Assembly (NCBI GenBank): GCA_910574895.1
Contig: CAJTDQ010000002.1
Location: forward strand, 62,001-126,000
Length of the DNA stretch: 64,000 bases
Reading direction: 5' to 3'
Origin: Eubacteriaceae bacterium
Lineage (GTDB): Bacteria > Bacillota > Clostridia > Lachnospirales > Lachnospiraceae
Under the pieces are notes generated by a model that was not told the DNA's origin, did not search any database, and worked only from the letters and a program-made list of their open reading frames with translations. Shown in pieces: positions 16,471-25,219 of this stretch (the stretch's first letter is position 1; every line of letters begins with the position of its first letter). The position numbers and the translations under genes were made by a program.

Positions 16471-17294
16471 AACGCTTCACCTGCTTTCTCTAAATCTTCC
16501 ATTGCCGTTTTGTACTGTTCATCATTTGGAGCTGCTCCATGCCAGTTTACCTGATTCTCCATAAACGAAACACCTTTACCCTTAACCGTATTCATTACGA
16601 TTGCTGTCGGCATTCCCTTTGTCTCTTTCGCCTCATTCAATGCTCTTCTGATTTCATCAAAGTCATGTCCGTCGATGGTTACAACATGGAAATTAAAAGC
16701 TTTAAACTTCTCATCAATCGGATATGGAGAGCATACCTCTTCCACTGTTCCGTCAATCTGAAGATTATTGTTATCTACAATAACAACGAGGTTGTCAAGT
16801 TTTCTGTGGCCTGCAAACATCGCCGCTTCCCAGACCTGACCTTCTTCTATCTCACCATCACCAAGCATTGTGTAAACTCTGTAATCTCTGTTATCAAGTT
16901 TTCCTGCCAGTGCCATTCCTACCGCTGCGGATACGCCCTGTCCAAGGGAACCTGCTGACATTTCCACACCGGCTGTATGTTTCATATCCGGATGTCCCTG
17001 AAGATAAGAATCTGTTTTTCTCAACTTTATCAGATCCTCTTTTGGAATATATCCTTTTTCTGCTAAAACACCATACAATACCGGTGCCGCATGACCTTTT
17101 GATAAAACAAATCTGTCTCTGTCCGGATTTTTTGTGTCATTCACATCCACATTCATTTCTTCGTAGTACAGATATGTCACCATATCTGCTGCTGACAATG
17201 AACCGCCCGGATGTCCTGAACCGGCACTATGCAATGCTGTTACAATGTTTTTTCTTACTTCGTTGGCAATTTTTTCAAGCTGCAAATTTTCCAT
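16458..17294 (-). CDS. Transketolase, N-terminal (TPP-binding) subunit
   Basis: 278 residues from the ATG at 17294, preferred because GAAAGGAAA lies 6-8 bases upstream; an upstream TTG at 17324 overlaps the previous gene and has no site. The thiamine-diphosphate and metal motif is clear (GDGEIEEGQVWE then DNNNLQIDG), as are GSGHPGGSLSAAD and LGQGVSAAVGMAL. It is translationally coupled to the C-terminal subunit. It starts 20 bases after the TPR/P-loop gene, so both transketolase genes probably belong to the dnaX-recR transcript. Confidence 0.9.
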   Translation of the reverse strand: MENLQLEKIANEVRKNIVTALHSAGSGHPGGSLSAADMVTYLYYEEMNVDVNDTKNPDRDRFVLSKGHAAPVLYGVLAEKGYIPKEDLIKLRKTDSYLQGHPDMKHTAGVEMSAGSLGQGVSAAVGMALAGKLDNRDYRVYTMLGDGEIEEGQVWEAAMFAGHRKLDNLVVIVDNNNLQIDGTVEEVCSPYPIDEKFKAFNFHVVTIDGHDFDEIRRALNEAKETKGMPTAIVMNTVKGKGVSFMENQVNWHGAAPNDEQYKTAMEDLEKAGEALCQK

Positions 17295-17313
17295 TGTTTT
17301 TTCCTTTCTTACT

Positions 17314-20022
17314 TTAAATATCAAAATCTGATTCCTGTAAAACGACTAATCCCTCATCATCTGTCTTAGAGCCAAAAATCCCTTTGACTTTTCTGCTGAT
17401 TCTGCTGGATTTATCAATAGCTTTATCTATAATTCCCTCAACATCTGACTGTCCGATTCCTTTATTTGCACCAAAGAAATCATCTATAGCTTTGTAGAAT
17501 GCTAAGTTCGCTAATTCATCCACACTATACCCCCTTGCAAGAGCATACTGTTTTCCGTATTCCACCCATTCCTTAATATCATATTCCTTAATGCGGACTA
17601 CATGATTAAACACGGTTTCCAATCGTGGAGATTCTTTGATCAAAGTCTCCATTCCTTCAATATTACCCTCTAAAACAATCAACATGTCATCCGTAAACAT
17701 ACCGGATACATCAATTAACTCGCTGACTGTCATCTTTCCTAACTGATCTGCATTTTCTACAATCAAATCACTTCCTACTAATTTATTAATTGCATATCGG
17801 AAACCTTTTCTGTTTAATGCACCTGCATCAACCTTCGCCAGTCTTCGATTGCGTCTTCCTCGTTTTCGGTTTACCAGTTTCACCAATTCAATCGCCAAAG
17901 TTGTCTTTCCTGTTTTCTCATCACCCATGATGATTACATTACCTTCGTCCGATTTTCCATTTGGTGTATAATTCACAATCAGTTCCTGTAATACTTCGCG
18001 AATATTTGTTTCAAAACCTTCTACATTCAAATAATTTTTAAACTCTGTAAGCTCTGCCTCAGATAAAATATCTTCTCTGATAACAGTCTCTGTTTTTTCA
18101 TTGTGACTCTCTGTATCTGAAACACTCTCCATAATATTACCAGGCTGCATAGCTGCATTTCCCACTGCGATATTACTATCAAAAGGATTTTTACTATTCT
18201 GGTTATCAACTGTCTTTGTCTCATCAGCAGATGCTGTATCTGCTTTTGTTCCGTCTGAGGTATCTGAAATCATTTGGCTCTGCTTGACTTCTCCCTCATC
18301 CACAATTCCTGCACCGGATAACACTTCAATTTTTGAACTTGGATTTTCCTTTACTCTGACATTCGGCACATCCACTTTCGGAATATTATCATCAACATTT
18401 TCTGCTTCTTTGTTTGCAACTGCTTCCTCAGCTTTTTTTATGGCTGCCTGTAGTTCTTCTCTTGTAGGAAGTTTATCTGTCTTATATCCCAAATCAGAGT
18501 TTGCTGCAATGTTTTCGTACATATTTTTTTGACCGATATCATTACTGTCATCTCTCTTTGGTGCCTCAAAGTCCAAGTCAAGTATTGGAATATCTCCTGT
18601 ATTTCCATGAACCGGTATGGCATCCTCTTTTATTTCCTGAACAGGAGGTTTTACAACTTTGCTTACTTTCGGTTGTTCTACAATATCGCCGTTCTCAATT
18701 GTCTGAACTTTATCAAAAATACGAGTACTTCCCATATCATCTGATTCATTTACAATCGGAGTGACCTTTTTTTCTTCTTCTGTTTTTAACTCTTCTTCGT
18801 CAATAATATCACTGTCATCAAATATAACTTCTTCGTTATCACTCTGCTCTACAGCATCTGTCTTTTCCTTGAATACATTTTTTCTTTCAACTGTTTTTTC
18901 TTCTGTTTCACTTGTATCTTTCACTGCACTGGCTTCATCTATAATGTCCACTGCCTGCTGTACCGTTTCTGCTTTCAGAATACCTCTTTCCTGGAGTTGT
19001 TTCAGTATGTCACTGACATCCTTAATTCCAGTCAGTTTTTCTGTCTGTGGAAGTATATCTTCCGGTTCTTCTGCAGCTTCATCTTTTTCACTAACTGTCT
19101 CATCTGCTGTGTTGTCATCAGAACTGTTTTCCGGCTGCTCATTTTCCATCATATGCCCACCGGCATGTTTCACTTCTTCCACAACACTCTCTTCAATCTC
19201 TTCCGGAAGCACAATCTCTTCCATATCACCACTTATCTTATTTTCACTCTGTTCTTTTGTTTCATCAGGTAGTACTTCTCCAGTTATCATGTCTGGATTT
19301 ATTTCAAATGGTCTTCTCTTCTGTTTCTTTGTATCTTCCTTTATCTCTTGATTTTTTTCTTCTAGCTGAATTTCCTTTACTTCAGCATTCTCTAATTTTT
19401 CTTCCTGACGCATCTGGTTTTCGTCATATTTCTCCTGCTGGGAAGCTGTTAGTGTTGCATGCCTGCTCTTTAGTTCCATTGCTTTATTAACATATTTTCC
19501 CTCTGAAAACCATAGACTGATTTCATCACAAATATCTACGCATTTTTCTGTCTCTCCGGCTTTATGGTACAATTTTGCCAGTTCATACGCCCATTTTTCT
19601 TCCATATCCAGATTCACATATTCTTCCAATATGGAAATCAACTCTTCTATTGATTTTCCCTGCGCCTTAGACATTCTGTATTTTAATATGTATCTGGCTG
19701 TATCACGAGGTGCCATCTCTATAAAATCATCATAATAATTTTTCGCCTCTTCAAAATCTTTCATTTTTACAGAAATAAGACACAACTTAAATGCTATCAA
19801 TCTTCCGGCATTCGTGTTCTCATATGCCAGTTCCAATGCCTTTTTTGCATCCTCATAATTCCTTGTTCTCTCATAAGCATCCGCAACAACACTTAAAAAA
19901 TTGTTATCTTTAATCTTTTTCAATTCCAAAGAATCAGCAATTTCTGCCGCTTTGTCAAACTCCCGATTACGCATTGCGCTTCTCAGCTCTTCCATTTTTA
20001 GTAACTGTTCATTCTTATCCAT
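17314..20022 (-). CDS. TPR protein with C-terminal P-loop ATPase-like domain, function unknown
   Basis: A 902-residue protein I do not recognise as a named family. Residues 1-200 are helical TPR-like repeats (AAEIADSLELKKIKDNNFL, YEDAKKALELAYENTNAGR, MEEKWAYELAKLYHKAG). Residues about 205-640 are acidic, Glu/Asp/Thr/Ser-rich and probably disordered. The last 250 residues look like an AAA-type domain with Walker A GDEKTGKTT (about 700-708), a candidate Walker B MLIVLEGN (about 780) and a helical lid. There is no signal peptide or membrane segment. AAAGAGG lies before the ATG. The domain order suggests a scaffold that recruits partners and switches with ATP. Its place between recR and transketolase gives no clear pathway. 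Confidence 0.6.
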   Translation of the reverse strand: MDKNEQLLKMEELRSAMRNREFDKAAEIADSLELKKIKDNNFLSVVADAYERTRNYEDAKKALELAYENTNAGRLIAFKLCLISVKMKDFEEAKNYYDDFIEMAPRDTARYILKYRMSKAQGKSIEELISILEEYVNLDMEEKWAYELAKLYHKAGETEKCVDICDEISLWFSEGKYVNKAMELKSRHATLTASQQEKYDENQMRQEEKLENAEVKEIQLEEKNQEIKEDTKKQKRRPFEINPDMITGEVLPDETKEQSENKISGDMEEIVLPEEIEESVVEEVKHAGGHMMENEQPENSSDDNTADETVSEKDEAAEEPEDILPQTEKLTGIKDVSDILKQLQERGILKAETVQQAVDIIDEASAVKDTSETEEKTVERKNVFKEKTDAVEQSDNEEVIFDDSDIIDEEELKTEEEKKVTPIVNESDDMGSTRIFDKVQTIENGDIVEQPKVSKVVKPPVQEIKEDAIPVHGNTGDIPILDLDFEAPKRDDSNDIGQKNMYENIAANSDLGYKTDKLPTREELQAAIKKAEEAVANKEAENVDDNIPKVDVPNVRVKENPSSKIEVLSGAGIVDEGEVKQSQMISDTSDGTKADTASADETKTVDNQNSKNPFDSNIAVGNAAMQPGNIMESVSDTESHNEKTETVIREDILSEAELTEFKNYLNVEGFETNIREVLQELIVNYTPNGKSDEGNVIIMGDEKTGKTTLAIELVKLVNRKRGRRNRRLAKVDAGALNRKGFRYAINKLVGSDLIVENADQLGKMTVSELIDVSGMFTDDMLIVLEGNIEGMETLIKESPRLETVFNHVVRIKEYDIKEWVEYGKQYALARGYSVDELANLAFYKAIDDFFGANKGIGQSDVEGIIDKAIDKSSRISRKVKGIFGSKTDDEGLVVLQESDFDI

Positions 20023-20057
20023 TTGAATACCTCTTTATATCCTTACCCTGACGTTTC

Positions 20058-20654
20058 TTATACTGTCACACGGCCTTCCAATGCCCTGAGCAATGTGACA
20101 TTATCTATACATTCTAAATCACCGCCTACCGGAACGCCGCTGGCAATTCTGGTAACTTTAATTCCTAAAGGCTTTACTACTTTGCTGATATACATTGCAG
20201 TAGCCTCACCTTCTACACTGGAATTTGTGGCAATAATAACCTCGTCAACATCATCTTTCAACCGCTGAAACAATTCCTTCAGTTTGATATCATTCTGCCC
20301 AATTCCTGCCATAGGATTAATTGCTCCATGCAGTACGTGATAAACACCATTGTACTCTCCTACTTTTTCATATGCTGCCATATCTTTTGTTGTCTCCACA
20401 ACCATAATCGTTTTATGGTCTCTCTGATTGCTACTGCATATAGGGCAGATATCCTGGTCCGTTAAAGTACAACATGTATTACAATATTTCACATTACTTT
20501 TGGCGTTCACCATAGCATTCGCCAAATCCTGTACCTGTTCACTGGGCATATCAAGTATATGAAAAGCCAATCTTCCTGCTGTCTTTGCTCCAACACCCGG
20601 AAGGCCTGACAATTCTTCGATTAACTTTGTAATGTAACCACTATAGTAATCCAT
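20058..20654 (-). CDS. recR: Recombination mediator protein RecR
   Basis: A 198-residue protein of normal length. It has the helix-hairpin-helix (ELSGLPGVGAKTAGRLAFH), the Cys4 zinc finger (YCNTCCTLTDQDICPIC) and a Toprim domain (IMVVETTKDMAAYEKVGEY; VDEVIIATNSSVEGEATA). It forms the clamp that, with RecF/RecO, loads RecA on single-stranded DNA. Its start codon overlaps the ybaB stop by one base, matching the conserved dnaX-ybaB-recR order. Confidence 0.96.
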   Translation of the reverse strand: MDYYSGYITKLIEELSGLPGVGAKTAGRLAFHILDMPSEQVQDLANAMVNAKSNVKYCNTCCTLTDQDICPICSSNQRDHKTIMVVETTKDMAAYEKVGEYNGVYHVLHGAINPMAGIGQNDIKLKELFQRLKDDVDEVIIATNSSVEGEATAMYISKVVKPLGIKVTRIASGVPVGGDLECIDNVTLLRALEGRVTV

Positions 20655-20992
20655 TAGAATAAACCACCCATTCCTCCGGTTATCTTAGACATTTTCTCTG
20701 TAGAGATGTCTTCCATCTTTCTAATTGCTTCGTTAACTGCTGCCATTGTTAAGTCCTCTAACATTTCAATATCATCCGGATCAACAACTTCAGGTTCAAA
20801 TTTAATGCTTGTAATCTCCTTCTTGCCTGAAATAGTAACCTCCACAGCACCACCACCTGCAGTTGCAGTGTACACAGCTTCTTCTAATTCAGCCTGTGCT
20901 TCTTCCATCTGTTTCTGCATCTTCTGTGCCTGTTTCATTATATTATTCATATTTCCCGGCATTCCTCCCGGAAATCCTCCTCTTCTTGCCAT
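20654..20992 (-). CDS. YbaB/EbfC nucleoid-associated protein
   Basis: A 112-residue protein. The Gly/Met-rich start ([15 protein letters not shown]) leads to a long helix ([19 protein letters not shown]), a short sheet ([18 protein letters not shown]) and the [18 protein letters not shown] helix typical of the dimeric EbfC tweezer fold. It binds DNA with little specificity. GAGGAGG precedes the ATG, which is 2 bases after the dnaX stop. The neighbours dnaX and recR support the call. Confidence 0.93.
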   Translation of the reverse strand: MARRGGFPGGMPGNMNNIMKQAQKMQKQMEEAQAELEEAVYTATAGGGAVEVTISGKKEITSIKFEPEVVDPDDIEMLEDLTMAAVNEAIRKMEDISTEKMSKITGGMGGLF

Positions 20993-20993
20993 T

Positions 20994-22553
20994 TTAAAAG
21001 TCCTCCTCTTCTACTTCCATATTTATTTTAGAAACTACTTCCATAAAATAATCTCCAAAGTTTTGATTATTTTCCAGAATCGTCATTTCAACCTTAACCT
21101 GTTTTTCAATCTCCTCGCTAATCAGATTCGTAAGCATCTCTATAACCTCAGGTTTATTACTTCCTTCATAACCAATAGAGCCCGGAGCAAACACAATCAG
21201 CAATGTATCCTCTCCTTTTACACTGAATCTGGCATTTTCCAAATATGTTTTGTATGGATTTGAAATATGTCTTTTAATTCTTCCCCAATTATTTACCACT
21301 TCCTGTATATCCGCAGGAACAGGCTTTGCAAAAACTTTTTTCGGCTTTGGCTGTTCTTTCTTTGCTTCACCACCGGCTGCTGCAGTCGTTACGATGTCTC
21401 CGCTTTCTATTTTCTTTTCTACAATAGTCATTCTGTTATTCAGCGAACCAATATCGTTCTCCATAGCAGGTTTTGTCAGTTTAATCAGCGCAATTTCAAT
21501 TAACACTCTCTTCTGGGAAGAGTATTTCATCTGACTGGACAGTTCTGAAAAAATTCGAATATATCTCATGATAGTGTCTGTATCAACCATTTGGGCTTCT
21601 TCTTTTAAAGCCTGAATTCTTTCTGTTGATGCATCAATGACATCTGAAGCATTTTCAGAAGTTTTGATTAACATTAAATTACGCAGATACCAGATAAAAT
21701 CATTCACAAACTGTCCTAACTCTCTTCCCTGCATAACCATTTCATCTAACACATGAATACAACCTACTACATCCCCTTCAATAACACATCTGGTCAACTG
21801 GCTGAATATTTCATTATCTACTGCACCTAAAACCTCTAATACATTATCATAGGTCAGCTTCTGTCCCAGATAAAATGCGATACACTGATCTAACAGACTT
21901 AACGCATCTCGCATAGAACCGTCTGCCGCCTTTGCTACATAACGGATAGCCTTTTCTTCAACTTCTATATTCTCTTTTTCCATAAGTTCCATCAATCTTC
22001 CCGCAATGGTATCAATAGAGATTCTTTTAAAATCATATCTCTGGCATCTTGACAATATTGTAATTGGAATCTTATGGGGTTCTGTTGTAGCAAGAATGAA
22101 CAATACATATGATGGCGGTTCTTCTAATGTTTTCAGCAAAGCATTAAAAGCGCCAATCGATAACATATGCACTTCATCAATGATATAAACTGTATACTTA
22201 CCACTGGACGGTGTGTACTGAATCTCATCCCGTATCTGACGGATATTATCCACACCATTATTAGATGCGGCATCAATCTCAATAACATTCATAAAACTGC
22301 CTGTATTGATGCCCTTACATACATCGCACTCATTACAAGGGCTTCCATCCACCGGATGCTCACAGTTCACCGCCTTTGCAAAAATCTTTGCGACACTGGT
22401 TTTTCCTGTTCCCCTTGTCCCACAGAAAAGATAAGCATGTCCAATTCTGTTCGCATGAATCTGATTCTTTAATGTTTGTACAATATGGTCCTGTCCTTTT
22501 ACTTCTTCAAAAGTTGATGGACGAAACTTTCTGTACAGTGCTGTATAAGACAT
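20994..22553 (-). CDS. dnaX: DNA polymerase III subunit gamma/tau
   Basis: A 519-residue clamp-loader ATPase. Walker A is GTRGTGKTS (about residues 45-53). The zinc module has four Cys ([16 protein letters not shown]), Walker B is YIIDEVHML, the sensor 1 region is [19 protein letters not shown], and an AAA lid follows. Domain III is present, and a Lys/Pro-rich linker ([18 protein letters not shown]) leads to a C-terminal tau-like domain. It starts the operon dnaX-ybaB-recR and has a good promoter upstream. Confidence 0.95.
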   Translation of the reverse strand: MSYTALYRKFRPSTFEEVKGQDHIVQTLKNQIHANRIGHAYLFCGTRGTGKTSVAKIFAKAVNCEHPVDGSPCNECDVCKGINTGSFMNVIEIDAASNNGVDNIRQIRDEIQYTPSSGKYTVYIIDEVHMLSIGAFNALLKTLEEPPSYVLFILATTEPHKIPITILSRCQRYDFKRISIDTIAGRLMELMEKENIEVEEKAIRYVAKAADGSMRDALSLLDQCIAFYLGQKLTYDNVLEVLGAVDNEIFSQLTRCVIEGDVVGCIHVLDEMVMQGRELGQFVNDFIWYLRNLMLIKTSENASDVIDASTERIQALKEEAQMVDTDTIMRYIRIFSELSSQMKYSSQKRVLIEIALIKLTKPAMENDIGSLNNRMTIVEKKIESGDIVTTAAAGGEAKKEQPKPKKVFAKPVPADIQEVVNNWGRIKRHISNPYKTYLENARFSVKGEDTLLIVFAPGSIGYEGSNKPEVIEMLTNLISEEIEKQVKVEMTILENNQNFGDYFMEVVSKINMEVEEEDF

Positions 22554-22623
22554 GTCTGCTCCTTTCCGAGTGTACTTTTATTTTAGATTTTAGACATAAT
22601 AAGCCCTTTAAACCTTTGGATTT

Positions 22624-22652
22624 ATTATATAATAAAAAGTGTGTGGGGACAA
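22624..22652 (-). promoter_or_regulatory. Promoter of dnaX
   Basis: TTGTCC (22652-22647), a 17-base spacer and TATAAT (22629-22624) on the minus strand, about 70 bases before the dnaX start. It likely drives dnaX, ybaB, recR, the TPR/P-loop gene and the transketolase pair, as no clear terminator was seen between them. Confidence 0.6.
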
Positions 22653-22731
22653 GGTGCAGTTTTGCTTTTTTATGTCCAACAATTTCCAAAAGTATTTTGA
22701 CAAATGGGGCTGTAAAACAATATCCACTTTT

Positions 22732-24084
22732 TTACAGTCCTACTTTCTTTCTTACAACAAAATATGATATTACCACTGCTGTCATCGTAATAACCCAACT
22801 GATAGGATAAACCAACATCAATCCTTCAAATGTAGCTATTTTCTGAAATGCTGTAAATATCCACAAAATACGTACACCACATATTCCTAACACACAAATA
22901 CTGGCCGGCACAAAAGAATATCCTACGCCTCGCATGCATCCTGATAATACTTCTATTGTCATATTTACCAGGTAAAAACTTAAAACGTATTTCATTCTCA
23001 CCACTGCCAAATCTGCTACTACGTTATCCTGTGTAAAAATCCCTACTAACGGATGTGAAAATATAATAAATATTGCACATACTGTAAACGTTGACACTGC
23101 TCCCAGTAACCAGCACGTTTTTACAACCTTTTTGCATCTGTCTTTTTTGTCAGCACCAAAATTCTGGCTGATAAAGGTAACCGCAGCCTGACTAAAAGAA
23201 CTTAATATGAAGAATGCAAAATATTCATAATTTAAGGCTGCTGCAGAAGCCGCCACTGCTATAGAACCTAATTGATTCAATGCTGACTGTATAATAACAT
23301 TAGAAAAAGAGAATACCATTCCCTGAACACCTGCAGGTACACCAATCTTTGCCATACTCTTTACAATATTTAAATCTATTTTTAACTTTTTAATTTCCAG
23401 GCGAAAAGCGCCTTCTTCCTTTATAAGCCAATATATCAATATTGATGAACTAATCATATTAGATACAACAGTTGCAATCGCCACTCCTTCTACATTCATC
23501 CCCAAAACAACCACAAAGAAAAGATTTAACAATACATTAATTACTCCTGAAACAGCCAATGCAATTAATGGTCTTTTTGTATCTCCTTTACTCCTGAATA
23601 TTGAAGATGCGAAATTGTATAACATAATAAAAGGCATTCCGGAAAAATATATTCTTAAATACCTTACCGCTAAATTCAGAATGTTAGCAGGAGTAGACAT
23701 TGCAGATAAAATAACTCTTGCAAATGTAACTCCAATTACGGTCAGACACACTCCACTTATAAGCGCCACAACAATCGTGGTATGTACTGCTTTCTTAATT
23801 GATTTTTCATTTCCTTTTCCAATAAATGTAGAAATAACAACATTGGCGCCTACGGATAACCCAACAAATAAATTTACCAGAAGATTAATTACTGCACCAT
23901 TAGCACCTACTGCCGCCAATGCATCACTTCCTGCAAATCTTCCTACTACAGCTACATCAGCTGAATTGAATAACTGTTGTAATATACTGCTGGCTGCTAA
24001 AGGCAATGCAAACAGTATAATTTTATCCACAAGGGAACCATTTAACATATCCACTTGTTTCTTTTTTGTATGTTTCGAACTCAT
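22732..24084 (-). CDS. MATE-family multidrug/cation efflux transporter
   Basis: A 450-residue membrane protein with about 12 segments in two homologous halves, the normal MATE length. Typical segments are LFALPLAASSILQQLFNSAD, GANGAVINLLVNLFVGLSVG and the repeat-half counterpart PAGVQGMVFSFSNVIIQSA. It should export drugs or metabolites by Na+ or H+ antiport; the substrate is not readable. AAGGAATAA precedes the ATG. It sits between the SRP RNA and dnaX, where many Firmicutes have no gene, together with the tandem repeat upstream, so it may be a later insertion. Confidence 0.9.
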   Translation of the reverse strand: MSSKHTKKKQVDMLNGSLVDKIILFALPLAASSILQQLFNSADVAVVGRFAGSDALAAVGANGAVINLLVNLFVGLSVGANVVISTFIGKGNEKSIKKAVHTTIVVALISGVCLTVIGVTFARVILSAMSTPANILNLAVRYLRIYFSGMPFIMLYNFASSIFRSKGDTKRPLIALAVSGVINVLLNLFFVVVLGMNVEGVAIATVVSNMISSSILIYWLIKEEGAFRLEIKKLKIDLNIVKSMAKIGVPAGVQGMVFSFSNVIIQSALNQLGSIAVAASAAALNYEYFAFFILSSFSQAAVTFISQNFGADKKDRCKKVVKTCWLLGAVSTFTVCAIFIIFSHPLVGIFTQDNVVADLAVVRMKYVLSFYLVNMTIEVLSGCMRGVGYSFVPASICVLGICGVRILWIFTAFQKIATFEGLMLVYPISWVITMTAVVISYFVVRKKVGL

Positions 24085-24100
24085 TTTATTCCTTTCTTAT

Positions 24101-24346
24101 ACAATGGCAATGAGCCTTGTGTACCTCGACTTCTCTTCGTTTCGTCTCGCACGCAGGCTTCGCCTTATACTTCCCTGATTCTACTTACACAATGGCAATG
24201 AGCCTTGTGTACCTCGACTTCTCTTCGCTTCGTCTCGGTCACAGGCTTCGCCTTATACTTCCCTGATTCTACTTACACAATGGCAATGAGCCTTGTGTAC
24301 CTCGACTTCTCTTCGCTTCGTCTCGGTCACAGGCTTCGCCTTATAC
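24101..24346. repeat. 88-bp tandem repeat, 2.8 copies
   Basis: Units begin with ACAATGGCAATGAGCCTTGT at 24101, 24189 and 24277, an exact 88-base period. Copies 2 and 3 are almost identical; copy 1 has a few changes (TTTCGTCTCGCACG against CTTCGTCTCGGTCA). The third copy is cut at 24346 by a terminator hairpin, after which the unit head reappears inverted at 24409-24430. Each unit holds small hairpins (AGGCGAAGCCT on the minus strand). As 88 is not divisible by 3, the conserved open frames through it are not evidence of coding. Confidence 0.9.
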
Positions 24347-24407
24347 AAAAGAAAAAGACTTCACACATTTTTGTGCAAGCACAAATGTGTAAACTCTTTT
24401 TCTTTTA
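24346..24407. terminator. Bidirectional terminator after the SRP RNA
   Basis: Long imperfect stem: AAAAGAAAAAGA arms, then CACACATTTTTGTGC and its partner, with an AAGC-type loop. T-rich ends occur on both strands (TCTTTTTCTTTT). It lies about 55 bases after the SRP RNA 3' end and interrupts the 88-bp repeat array. Confidence 0.75.
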
Positions 24408-24408
24408 T

Positions 24409-24430
24409 ACAAGGCTCATTGCCATTGTGT
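24409..24430. repeat. Inverted copy of the 88-bp repeat head
   Basis: ACAAGGCTCATTGCCATTGT is the reverse complement of the first 20 bases of each 88-bp unit. With the unit at 24277 it brackets the terminator, giving a palindrome of about 150 bases overall. Confidence 0.85.
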
Positions 24431-24459
24431 ATATTTTTATCCGTGCGATTTGCTTTGTG

Positions 24460-24706
24460 AATATTCCATAAGCGTTACCTTTACAGTTAGCTCGGTCTAG
24501 GCTTCCTCATGTCACACAAAACGATCTGCTTAGTGCTGCTTCATTCCTGACCTGACACGGTTCACAGGATTCTGTTGCATGAGACCCAGACGTCAACACC
24601 ACTTATAAAGGGCAGCCCTACAAAATAGACCCGAGGCAAATCATCACCCCTGCTGTAGCGGATTGCAGGTAAAGGGCTCCGCTAATTCCCCGGCTGCACG
24701 GAAGTG
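24460..24706 (-). ncRNA. ffs: Signal recognition particle RNA, large Bacillus type
   Basis: The minus strand carries the SRP core GTCAGGTCAGGAATGAAGCA followed by GCACTAAGC, the Ffh-binding helix 8 with its conserved GGAA-type loop region. The 5' part has the Alu-domain-like CCGTGCAGCCGGGG and the CCTGCAATCCGCTA segment. TTCCGTG near the 5' end pairs with TATGGAA near the 3' end (24464-24470), closing helix 1, and CTCGGGTCTA pairs with TAGACCGAG in helix 5. Length is about 245 bases. The tadA-ffs-dnaX order matches Bacillus. Ends are estimated to within about 10 bases. Confidence 0.92.
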
Positions 24707-24732
24707 TTATAACATATTTATAATCGACTGTA

Positions 24733-24761
24733 AGCATACCTTACTGCCTTTTCTTTGTCAA
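24733..24761 (-). promoter_or_regulatory. Promoter of the SRP RNA
   Basis: TTGACA (24761-24756), a 17-base spacer and TATGCT (24738-24733). The -35 box overlaps the tadA stop codon (TTGA). The predicted start lies about 25-30 bases before the mature RNA, consistent with a processed leader. Confidence 0.75.
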
Positions 24762-25210
24762 CTATGATTTCTTAATTTCCTGAAAAAATCTTTTAATAGA
24801 CTGCTGCATTCTTCTTCTAAAATTCCTTTTTCCATCTCTACCTGATGATTAAACCGATCCACCTGTAATAGGTTCATAATTGAACCGGCACAGCCCGCCT
24901 TTGGATTCATACATCCAATGTAAACTTTCTTAATTCTTGCCTGAACAATTGCCCCTGCACACATCTGGCAAGGCTCTGTAGTAACATACATTTCACAATC
25001 ATCCAGTCTCCAGTCATCTAGTTTTTTGCTGGCTTTTTTTATGGCATTTAATTCTGCATGAGACAACGTATTCTTATCTGCCATCCTTCTGTTATAACCA
25101 CGGCCGATAACCCTGTCCTGATATACAATTACACATCCGATTGGAACTTCTCCGATTGCTTCAGCTTTTCTTGCCTGTGCAATTGCCTGACGCATATATT
25201 TTTCTTTCAT
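24758..25210 (-). CDS. tadA: tRNA adenosine(34) deaminase
   Basis: A 150-residue cytidine-deaminase-fold enzyme that converts A34 to inosine in tRNA-Arg(ACG). The zinc site is complete: HAE (SHAELNAIKKA) and PCQMC (TTEPCQMCAGAI). The start MRQAIAQARKAEAIGEVPIG is typical. An AAGGAATAG site precedes the ATG, which is 9 bases after the GH18 gene. The stop overlaps the SRP RNA -35 box. The tadA-ffs-dnaX neighbourhood supports the assignment. Confidence 0.94.
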   Translation of the reverse strand: MKEKYMRQAIAQARKAEAIGEVPIGCVIVYQDRVIGRGYNRRMADKNTLSHAELNAIKKASKKLDDWRLDDCEMYVTTEPCQMCAGAIVQARIKKVYIGCMNPKAGCAGSIMNLLQVDRFNHQVEMEKGILEEECSSLLKDFFRKLRNHS

Positions 25211-25219
25211 AACTATTCC

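Noticed and set aside
18761-19351. Long plus-strand Ser-rich frame opposite the TPR/P-loop gene
   Set aside because: It is the mirror of the acidic Glu/Asp-rich linker; low-complexity composition explains the lack of stops.
24101-24346. CRISPR array
   Set aside because: The units are directly adjacent 88-bp tandem copies with no unique spacers, and no cas genes are present.
24101-24471. Plus-strand open frames with a repeated AMSLVYLDFSS-type peptide
   Set aside because: They come from the 88-bp repeat, whose length is not a multiple of 3, and they run antisense to the SRP RNA end and MATE start without a ribosome binding site.
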